A stretch of DNA of 64,000 nucleotides from Molanna angustata (taxonomy: Eukaryota > Arthropoda > Insecta > Trichoptera > Molannidae). The stretch spans positions 11,631,321 through 11,695,320 of the forward strand of contig OY754986.1 of NCBI GenBank assembly GCA_963576475.1, given 5' to 3'. Shown here in pieces: positions 55,511 to 64,000 of the stretch. The notes under the pieces were generated by a model that was given only the letters and a program-made list of their open reading frames with translations, did no database searches and was not told the DNA's origin. Made by a program: the position numbers and the translations under genes. Every line of letters starts with the position of its first letter. The stretch's first letter is position 1.

Positions 55511-57076
55511 ATATTTATTAAGAAGAACAAAGTTATATCTAGATAGGATACTAGGAATATTTATTAAGAAGAACAAAGTTATATCTAGATAGGATACTAG
55601 GAATATTTATTAAGAAGAACAAAGTTATATCTAGATAGGATACTAGGAATATTTATTAAGAAGAACAAAGTTATATCTAGATAGGATACTAGGAATATTT
55701 ATTAAGAAGAACAAAGTTATATCTAGATAGGATACTAGGAATATTTATTAAGAAGAACAAAGTTATATCTAGATAGGATACTAGGAATATTTATTAAGAA
55801 GAACAAAGTTATATCTAGATAGGATACTAGGAATATTTATTAAGAAGAACAAAGTTATATCTAGATAGGATACTAGGAATATTTATTAAGAAGAACAAAG
55901 TTATATCTAGATAGGATACTAGGAATATTTATTAAGAAGAACAAAGTTATATCTAGATAGGATACTAGGAATATTTATTAAGAAGAACAAAGTTATATCT
56001 AGATAGGATACTAGGAATATTTATTAAGAAGAACAAAGTTATATCTAGATAGGATACTAGGAATATTTATTAAGAAGAACAAAGTTATATCTAGATAGGA
56101 TACTAGGAATATTTATTAAGAAGAACAAAGTTATATCTAGATAGGATACTAGGAATATTTATTAAGAAGAACAAAGTTATATCTAGATAGGATACTAGGA
56201 ATATTTATTAAGAAGAACAAAGTTATATCTAGATAGGATACTAGGAATATTTATTAAGAAGAACAAAGTTATATCTAGATAGGATACTAGGAATATTTAT
56301 TAAGAAGAACAAAGTTATATCTAGATAGGATACTAGGAATATTTATTAAGAAGAACAAAGTTATATCTAGATAGGATACTAGGAATATTTATTAAGAAGA
56401 ACAAAGTTATATCTAGATAGGATACTAGGAATATTTATTAAGAAGAACAAAGTTATATCTAGATAGGATACTAGGAATATTTATTAAGAAGAACAAAGTT
56501 ATATCTAGATAGGATACTAGGAATATTTATTAAGAAGAACAAAGTTATATCTAGATAGGATACTAGGAATATTTATTAAGAAGAACAAAGTTATATCTAG
56601 ATAGGATACTAGGAATATTTATTAAGAAGAACAAAGTTATATCTAGATAGGATACTAGGAATATTTATTAAGAAGAACAAAGTTATATCTAGATAGGATA
56701 CTAGGAATATTTATTAAGAAGAACAAAGTTATATCTAGATAGGATACTAGGAATATTTATTAAGAAGAACAAAGTTATATCTAGATAGGATACTAGGAAT
56801 ATTTATTAAGAAGAACAAAGTTATATCTAGATAGGATACTAGGAATATTTATTAAGAAGAACAAAGTTATATCTAGATAGGATACTAGGAATATTTATTA
56901 AGAAGAACAAAGTTATATCTAGATAGGATACTAGGAATATTTATTAAGAAGAACAAAGTTATATCTAGATAGGATACTAGGAATATTTATTAAGAAGAAC
57001 AAAGTTATATCTAGATAGGATACTAGGAATATTTATTAAGAAGAACAAAGTTATATCTAGATAGGATACTAGGAAT
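55511..57076. repeat. 46-bp satellite, about 34 essentially identical units
   Basis: Unit: AGGATACTAGGAATATTTAT, TAAGAAGAACAAAGTTATAT, CTAGAT (46 bp; 58-12 spacing checked at 55512 and 55558). I see no base change between internal units; only the first and last units are cut. The array spans 1,566 bp, 34.0 units. It contains ATCTAGAT and TACTAG. The period is not a multiple of three and it encodes nothing. Confidence 0.97.
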
Positions 57077-57509
57077 TTTTAGGAACAGTATAAATATCGC
57101 CAAATATCTTGAACCAGGTTTCCGGGTGCGCAGAGTGCAAATTTGTGTCTTTTTGCTTCGTTGGTGTACGTGCAAATCGCCCCCCTTCTCGGCGAGACGT
57201 CTCAAGATATTTAGCGACAACTTACATGTGTTTATATTTATATATTGTGCAATACTATATATTTTTGCATCATTCTCTATGATAAATTTGTCGTTCGATA
57301 CTTATCTATGTTAATAATAAAACTTCGTCAACTCGCTTTCCATTTTCAAGAAAAGACTAAAGCAGGGATATCTCTTCGAAAATATCAGATCCCTCTCCTT
57401 TTCCTTCCTTCCCTTTGTTACGCAATATTTACTAAAGAAGGAATATTTATCCATAAACAACTGATCTCGATTTCCTCTTCTTGTTCTTTCCGAATCCTTT
57501 TTACTCTCC
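57077..57509. other. Unique flank of the satellite with a long stem
   Basis: AAATATCTTGA (57101-57111) and TCAAGATATTT (57202-57212) form a stem around a loop of about 90 bp. The loop is GC-richer than the surroundings. No gene recognised. Confidence 0.4.
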
Positions 57510-58118
57510 ACTACCAACTATGGAATAGTGGAGAGTCATGATTTCACAATTTTTAAGCATATTTTTTTTACATCAATTTCTCAATGGGTATCATGTAGAG
57601 AGTGTATACTTTGAGTTCCATCGTGATGTTTTTGTGTGTATGCCGTATGCCGTACACAAATTTGAAAATTTGTGTCCTCTGTACAGCCCAAACCAAATGA
57701 CTGATGAACTTCATATTGATACCATATGTGTGAAGTACATACACTTAGAGCTGATTAGTTTTCCATAGACAATAGTTAATTATTTCTCTATGATTTCATC
57801 TGTTAAAACTTTAAAAATGCTCTCACGACCTGGAAATTTGAGATATTTTCATTTTATTTGAATTATTTATGCAATAAAAAGAATTTTCACAAAACTGCAT
57901 TCAGAGTTTGCCAACCTTAAATATCCTTTCAATAATTATGTTTCTATTAATCGATATTTTGTATGAAAAATATATAGGAGAATTTTTATGTTTAGCAATG
58001 TTTAGTTACATATTTGATTTCATATTTATATTAGAGTGTAATATTAGCAGGGAAGCTTCATTGTGTAGTGGAGAGTATAGTGTTGGCCACAACCCACTCG
58101 TTTTTCTATGATGTATAT
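57510..58118 (+). repeat. Family A, near full-length copy
   Basis: Starts near CCACTACCAACTATGGAATAG, GGAGAGTCATGATTTCAC. It continues through GATGTTTTTGTGTGTATGCC and ends TGTTGGCCACAACCCACTCG (about 58081-58110). No transposase or RT is seen. The ends AACGAG(T/A)GGGTTGTGG and ACTCCTC recur in other copies. Confidence 0.6.
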
Positions 58119-58301
58119 TTTCTATGTTCTTTTTTAGCTTTCATTTTTTGTTGATGTTGACATATATAATTCTGTCACTCTATAATTTGGTTGGTTGAAG
58201 AAATTGCCCAATGGAAATAAGACCGCCAGTGTGCATTATATTTGCTTATATTATGTACATAAAGTATAATAAATACATAGAAAACGCCTCTTAATAAAAT
58301 A

Positions 58302-58470
58302 GCCTTCGTGGCTCAGTTGATTAGATATCTGACTGCTGAGCCAAAGATCCCGGGTTCGATTCCCGCTAGAGACACAGTTTTTAATTGTGTTTTTAGTCTG
58401 GATCTGTGAGACGATTAATATCGTAAGTCTCCAGAATGTGGCAACTTGTTATTGGGTGCGTTTTTTCATG
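58302..58470 (+). mobile_element. tRNA-derived SINE, family 2
   Basis: The A-box-like TGGCTCAGTTGATTAG (58309-58324) and B-box GGGTTCGATTCCCGC (58352-58366) lie at tRNA spacing. A body follows, shared with 61860-62100 (GAGACACAGTTTTTAATTGTG, CCAGAATGTGGCAACTTG). It is transcribed by RNA polymerase III in active SINEs (general knowledge). Confidence 0.8.
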
Positions 58471-59143
58471 TCAGAAGTCGGGCATTACATACAATTTTCT
58501 TCGTTACTTCATAGGTGGCTATGGTGGTTCAGCTTATTCTCAAGTGAAAAGATTTTGATAAATAACATTTCTAGAAATTTCAAAATTTTTTATTGATAGG
58601 AACCCAATAAAAAGGCGAATTTTGACAGTTGAATTCATATATAAAAATTGACCGTTGTCTATGGAAAACCAATAATTTAATGCACAAGCATAATATTAAG
58701 GCCCTTGTATACCCTGGATGTACACAATAATAAACGCTAAATTATCATCTAACGTATAAAACATGAAGCAATATTGTATATCACCTAATATGTGATATAT
58801 AACATTTTTTCGTGAAGAAAATGTAAGATTAAGAGTTTTTTTATATAACAATAATTGTAACTAATTGAAATATTATAATATTAAAAAACTCAGAAGATAG
58901 GTTTTCATATTCTCTTTCGGTTAAAGTAAAAATCTTCTTCATATACCTTGAAGTTTTTTAGTTACTATAAAAAATTAAAAAAGGGTTGTACCAAAACTAG
59001 TTTTATAAGAAAAATATCAAACAAATTCAAATTTCAAAAAACTCATGCAATAGAATAAAGATGTACATACAATCTGTTATTCATTTCAAAGACGTATGTT
59101 TTGAGGGTACTGGGGAAATTATTTTCAAAATATACTATATTAT
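58471..59143. other. No recognisable feature
   Basis: AT-rich DNA without credible ORFs or repeats that I can place. Confidence 0.4.
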
Positions 59144-59787
59144 GGCCTGGTATTACAGTCTCAGTTTAAGAGCTAAACTCAAGTTTTACAAAAATATAGG
59201 TAGCGTATTACAGTGTCCGTTCAGGACTAATCTTCCCTCAAATACGTCACAAAACGACAAATATTTAACTCAATGTTTCTGGCGGATTAAGTACTTAACG
59301 GTGAGTTAACTGTCATTTGCTAGGCAACGCGTGAAGTTTCAGTGTTCTATCATTAGAGGCGTCAGGCAACGAGTGTAGTTTCAGTGTTCTATCACTAGAG
59401 GCGTTAGTTGTATCGAAGGTCGCGCCACACAACAACAAACTGACAGTCATATTGAAACTATCCGTAAGGTATTATATACTCTTTGATTGAAACGAACATG
59501 GGCATTTAAAAGTATTATTTTGGTGAAAAAAATAAATTTACCATGTTGGATAATAAAACAATAGTATTTCAAGTCGTAGCGTCCCGTTTTGTAGTTCGTA
59601 TTATTTCAGGTTATTTAAAATTTGACACATAATAACCACAGCAAAAGTAAAATATGTCTTTAATTGAAGATTTAGTAACTGACATGTCATATTGCACTGT
59701 AATACGGAAATAGATTAAATCTACCCTTAACATTAATCTTGAGTTTAACAAACTCAATGAGTTAAGGGACGACTGTAATACCGGGCC
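59144..59787. mobile_element. PIF/Harbinger-like MITE, 644 bp
   Basis: Terminal inverted repeats GGCCTGGTATTACAGTC and GACTGTAATACCGGGCC. Flanks are TAT on both sides (59141-59143, 59788-59790), consistent with 3-bp duplications of PIF/Harbinger elements. Inside, two imperfect 45-bp direct repeats (AGTTTCAGTGTTCTATCA at about 59334 and 59374). No transposase ORF. Confidence 0.8.
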
Positions 59788-59925
59788 TATGAAGTCGATT
59801 GAATTCTGACACCCGTATTCCGAGACAAATGTGAGGATTGAAATAATATACCATTAAATAACATTGAAATATTATTTCAAATTACTAGAAAAAATGAAGC
59901 TCGAGGCCTCCTCAATTCTCACATT

Positions 59926-60137
59926 TGTGCCGACCGCCGAGGCACTGTTGGTAAGCCGTTCGGTTTCTGTGCGGGCGTCCTGGGTTCGATTCCCAGTAGA
60001 GGAGAAATATATTTAAATTCATTTTTCACGCAAATATTGCTTCTCTGGGCTGGAAACACTGGTTAGTTGGAAGAAATTGCCATACGGCAATAAACTCGCC
60101 ACTTGCGCAGGGTGCAAGGAAGTGTTTATTATTATTT
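59926..60137 (+). mobile_element. tRNA-derived SINE, family 1, intact copy
   Basis: GTGCCGACCGCCGAGGCAC, then GTTCGGTTTCTGTGCGGGCG and the B-box GGGTTCGATTCCCAG (59981-59995). The body has GCTTCTCTGGGCTGGAAACA, GAAGAAATTGCC, GTGCAAGGAAGTGTTTATT. This copy shows how the copies at 2358 and 44148 are broken. The A-box is less clear. Confidence 0.75.
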
Positions 60138-60207
60138 GTTTCTGAATACGTGTGTGTGTCGCTTAAAAAATGATTCCTAATTCGAAACGTTTTTCGAAAT
60201 AAGTTCT

Positions 60208-60394
60208 GGGGGGGGTAAGCCTGGTCCAATCGGCGAAATCAAAACCCTCACGATAACCCATATCATGGATATAAATATCATATGGAGTTCTATGACATCT
60301 AAAGATATTGAAGAACTTCATATAATAATTATATCCATAATATGGGTAATGGTGAGGGTTTTGATTTCGCCGGTTGGACGAGACTTGCTCCTCT
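60208..60394. mobile_element. Foldback MITE, about 187 bp
   Basis: GGTCCAATCGGCGAAATCAA, AACCCTCACGATAACCCAT (60224-60262) is mirrored by ATGGGTAATGGTGAGGGTT, TTGATTTCGCCGGTTGGAC (60341-60379). The arms are about 80 bp with a G-rich outer edge (GGGGGGGT). Confidence 0.75.
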
Positions 60395-60877
60395 GTTCAT
60401 AAAAATACTTACTTTTAACAGATGTTTGGAATGTATAGGGAATAATATGTTTGATGAATTGTCAAAAATGTTGTCATAATTTGTAATCTGGTTGGTTTGA
60501 AGAAAATGCCAAGAGGCAAAAAGCCCGCTAGTGTGCAATATATTTTATTTTAGTACACATAAATTAGTACGTGTCATAAACATAATAATTTACCTCACCA
60601 AATGAATAAGGTTTTTTGGAAGATATTGCCATAATATGTCAATAAGTCCACCATTGTGCACTTTTAATGTAATGTGTACAAAATGTTTAAATTTAAATCT
60701 TAATTTTTACGTTATAATGACTCATGACCATGTGACTCCAAAGACTAATATTAGAATTTTATTTGTTTTTATATATGTATTCTTTTAATTATTCTCACTT
60801 CTAACCAGTGTTCTTGTAATTGAATGGATTATAAACTAAAAAAAAACAACTGTTTGGAAAGGAACAGGGTTGTTTAA

Positions 60878-61352
60878 GGGGCCATATAAACCTAAACACC
60901 TCAATTTTCAAATCAAATCCTTCAAATATGTTAAACAGTGTGTTTCTAGAAAAAATAGTATAAGTCTTTTCAACATTTCTCTAGTGAATGTTCGTCGCAC
61001 AATTTTAAAATTCAGCCGAAATTCCCATAAAAAATATTAAAAATATCATTTTTTAACAGCATTTTTTTAAATTACTCCATAACTATGTATGTGTCGTAGA
61101 GAAATAAATTTTTTATATGCTTAAAGAGTGCATAAAATCAAGTGAATGCCCTATAAAGTTTTTTCATTTCAACTAAGGTTTGTTCTAAAAATGCAAAATA
61201 CAACAAATTTGGGGTTTCCGATAATTTAAATCACGTATAAACCTTTTTTAACGCATGCGACAGTCACCCTTACTAACACGTAATTAATAGTGCATTGGGC
61301 AGTTTTAATATATCATGTTTTCAGTCACTAAGTTTAGCGTTATATGTCCTCT
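60878..61352. mobile_element. TTAA-flanked MITE (second copy)
   Basis: GGGGCCATATAAACCTAAAC ... TTTAGCGTTATATGTCCTC, like 42115-42468. The left flank is TTAA (60874-60877); the right is TGAA, a decayed TTAA. It carries about 120 bp extra in the middle compared with the other copy. Confidence 0.7.
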
Positions 61353-61859
61353 GAATATTTCATCAGAATCCTTTTGTAATACCGTCCTGAATCACTGACG
61401 TCAAAAAAAATTATACGAATAAAAACACAAATAAGATAATATGATATATTTAATGAAACATCAGAAATAATTTGATTAATCAAGTCATGTATTTGCATAA
61501 CTTACATTCAGTAGTGCTGAAATGATTGCTTCAATGATATGTATGCCTAAATAACTCATTTCATGGTTTGATGTTGAATAAAACGCTGTGTTTCAAATAT
61601 CTAGTCGATGAGAATTGTTTATATGGGTGGGATTCCGCGTTGATTGAGTAAATATGGAAATATGTGTTGGCAAATTAATATTGAGTGATGATAATCTAGA
61701 AAAGAGGAATCAAAACAGGTGAATGATAATGTGAAATAATCCGTTTGTGAAAGTAAAAGAATAATATTTAAAATTGTTGGTGTTAGCTGCCACTTTGGAC
61801 TGTCAATGGTGAGTTAGTTAATTTAAAAATTGATGCTGTATTTTTATTAACTGTTTGTC

Positions 61860-62100
61860 GGCCTTCGTGGCTCAGTTGGTTGGGTATCTGACTACTAATC
61901 CAAAGGTCCCGGGTTTTATTCCCGGTGGAGACACAGTTTTCTATTGTGTCTTCAGTCTGGTTTTGTGAGACGATTAATATCGCAAGTTTCCAGAATGTGG
62001 CAACATGTTATTGGGTGCGTGTTAAAATAATATTTGACATAGTACCTGTTAGTTGCCCGAGAAGCAATAGGTATTAAATAAATAAATAAATATTAAATAA
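61860..62100 (+). mobile_element. tRNA-derived SINE, family 2, with AAATAAAT tail
   Basis: Head CTTCGTGGCTCAGTTGGTTG, B-box-like GGGTTTTATTCCCGG (decayed), body as at 58302, and a tail of (AAATA)n up to about 62100. The right end of the family is visible here. Confidence 0.8.
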
Positions 62101-62231
62101 ACTACAAACTAAACTAAAAGTAAAGCGTTGGAGTTTCATCCCAGTAAGGGGATGATTACTTTATAATTGATTACTTGTGACACAAATGATTTTCATAATG
62201 GCCATGTTAAGATATACCTAATTTAATGTTT

Positions 62232-62822
62232 TTACTCCTCACTAACCCAAAAGCATATAGTGGGAAGTCATGATTTCGCTATTTTAAGTCTATTTCTTAT
62301 TGCAGAAAATCAACTACTATCATGCTGAGATTGTATTTTGAAAGTTTCATCATAATGTATCTGTGTTTGTGTGAGTGTGTGCTGTTTACTATGTGCTCTA
62401 TGCTACGTGCTATGTACGGCGTGTTCATTTTACTTTATCGATTGTAGGCTAAAGTATTCATTCGATACCTTTCAAATTTTGCAAATATGTATATCTAATA
62501 CTCGCTTAGACCCCATTAGATTTTGAAGGATACCTGATTAGTGCTTCTAAATTTTTTCAACTATCAAATATTTCAAACTGACCCCGAGCTCAGGAAACTA
62601 AATTTGAAATTTTTATTTTCAAATTGGTAAAAAGGCACATCACATTTATAGAATGGTATTGAAGAATTATCAGGTTTTCGTAATAAAAAATTTAAATAAA
62701 AAATAATTTAACAAAGGCATTTCATGAAAATGCTGAAAATTTTCCATTCATAATTAGAACACTTAATTTGAATGAATGTTAGTGAGGAGTTTAGCGTTAG
62801 CGGCCACAACCCTCTCGTTTTA
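62232..62822 (+). repeat. Family A, near full-length copy
   Basis: Starts TTTTACTCCTCACTAACCCA and ends GTTAGCGGCCACAACCCTCT. Near the right end, GTTAGTGAGGAGTTTAGCG mirrors the left ACTCCTCACTAAC, so the ends may be imperfect inverted repeats. Confidence 0.6.
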
Positions 62823-63477
62823 AATACCTAGCAAAAACAAGGTAGGTATTTAAATGAAAGCTACGTCATACTCGTTTGTAATTAAATTTAGGATATTCGT
62901 AGCTCAGACAGGTTGAAAGAGGTTGTTTTGTGGCAATAATCTTGTCTTTGTGCATTTGATTGTCTATAAATTAGGTAAATAAATAAAAAAGTAATGGACG
63001 TTCTGCGAGGGAATAAGGTGATCACGTTCACAAGAAGACGTCTGATTTTATTTAATTTACCTACCAACGAATAGCGCATTTTCCCAGGATGGACGTATTT
63101 TTAAAACAATTTGTAAGTTGGGTGTGTTTTAATGTTTTTAATATTGATAAGGAAAAGAGCCACAATATTAATTACTTACGATAACAAAAAACATCATAAA
63201 TTTTGTGTTTATTTTATCAATTAGATGTGTATTTAGTAAAATTACGAACATAAATGTGTCTGACGTAACATGTCAATATTATGAACAAAAGAAATTGCAC
63301 GATAAATAAAATTGGTTTGGTGATAGTAAATAAGTACAAACATCTAAAATATCATTGTCACGCGAGTTTTATAAATTTAGACATAGGAAATATAGACATT
63401 ATTTATAATTTAGACATATTAGCTGTGAGACAACAGTAATAGCACAAGCATTTATGCTTATTTTAGGGAATGTATGA
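62823..63477. other. No recognisable gene
   Basis: AT-rich; a 63-codon minus-strand frame at 62888-63079 has no recognisable domain. Confidence 0.35.
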
Positions 63478-64000
63478 ATTTTGGCATACGCTGATGATAT
63501 CGATATTATTGCAAGATCAGAATCATCCCTACGAGAAGCATTTTCAGTTCTAGAGTCATCAGCTAGAAGGATGGGTCTCCGAATCAATGAGGCAAAGACT
63601 AAGTACATGCCAGTCACAATGATACCCGGCACCAGCCAATCCTCAATAACTATCAGTAATTACACATTTGAAACAGTGGAGCAATTTACATACCTCGGTT
63701 CCATCGTTAATAACGAGAATGATATAAGTATTGAGATTGGGAAGAGGATTCTTGCAGCTAACCGGAGTTACTTTGGTCTCATTGGACAATTGAAATCACG
63801 CCTATTGTCCAGAAAAACTAAAGCCGCACTATACAAGACACTAATTAGACCAGTCTTAACATATGCCTCGGAGACTTGGACACTAACCAAGCACGATGAA
63901 AACAGACTAGACGCCTTTGAAAGAAAAATCTTACGCAGAATATATGGACCAATTTATGATGGTCAAACATGGCGTAAGAGATACAACACTGAGCTCTATG
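63478..64000 (+). pseudogene. RTE-type reverse transcriptase fragment, cut by window edge
   Basis: The frame is open from 63478 to the window end (about 174 codons, no stop). It begins at the RT active site (AYADDIDIIARSE), then RRMGLRINEAKTKYM, FTYLGSIVNNENDISIEIGK, RILAANRSYFGLIGQLKS, LYKTLIRPVLTYASETWTLT, and FERKILRRIYG. This is the palm-to-C-terminal order of RTE elements. It joins non-coding DNA at its 5' edge, which is the truncation point. It is the least decayed RTE piece in the window and may continue to a complete 3' end outside. Confidence 0.85.

Noticed and set aside
58302..58370. Functional tRNA gene
   Set aside because: The A and B boxes are good, but the acceptor and anticodon arms do not form and a SINE body follows; a second copy at 61860 shows it is a SINE head.

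Overview
The window is AT-rich eukaryotic DNA made almost entirely of transposable elements. I could support no host gene. The best guess for the source is an insect, probably a moth or butterfly. The reasons are the many RTE-type retrotransposon 3' ends finishing in a 'CTGCCTACCCC...GGCGTGATGG(TATG)n' tail, a '...CCCAGCAGTGGA...' type tail near 49.33 kb, and frequent 'TAGGTACCTACCTA' blocks, all of which I associate with Lepidoptera. This assignment is inference.

Layout. 0-2.8 kb: fragments of a dispersed repeat (here 'family A'), an RTE tail, a 72-bp triple repeat, and a tRNA-derived SINE split by a probable solo LTR. 2.8-9.7 kb: one large foldback structure with arms of 2.2 and 2.6 kb, tandem subrepeats in the arms and a (TA)n tract at the inner edge. 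9.7-13.4 kb: about 1.7 kb of (TA)n tracts enclosing a 5'-truncated Penelope-like element (YVDD reverse transcriptase end plus GIY-YIG nuclease) with inverted end copies, and the 3' end of a second one. 13.5-25.5 kb: decayed LINE/RTE 3' ends, copies of repeat 'family B', a TTAA-flanked foldback element and a 173-bp near-perfect palindrome. 25.5-27.2 kb: a 71-bp minisatellite of about 24 units.

27.6-39.7 kb is the most interesting part. An RTE relic is split by a Ty3/gypsy-type composite on the minus strand with three LTRs (LTR - mini internal region - LTR - full internal region - LTR). The full unit encodes a Gag with an N-terminal SAP domain, protease, RT, RNase H and integrase. After the integrase GPY motif the same reading frame continues into a TARG1/OARD1-like ADP-ribose macrodomain and then a CCCH zinc finger that ends inside the polypurine tract. 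A second, unrelated gypsy-type element (plus strand, 300/301-bp LTRs, AAACA target duplication, textbook A AAA AAC frameshift site) is inserted at the start of the first element's protease. The breaks in both elements are single-base shifts in homopolymers or single in-frame stops.

39.7-55 kb: a four-level nest of DNA elements and a SINE, further RTE/LINE relics, two short-unit tandem arrays, and a foldback element whose ends are made of TTCGAA repeats. 55.5-57.1 kb: 34 essentially identical copies of a 46-bp unit. 57.1-64 kb: more copies of family A, two SINE families, a PIF/Harbinger-like MITE, small foldbacks, and an RTE reverse-transcriptase fragment running off the right edge.

Coordinates of repeat edges are by eye. 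Family names come from motifs and target-site duplications, not from a database.
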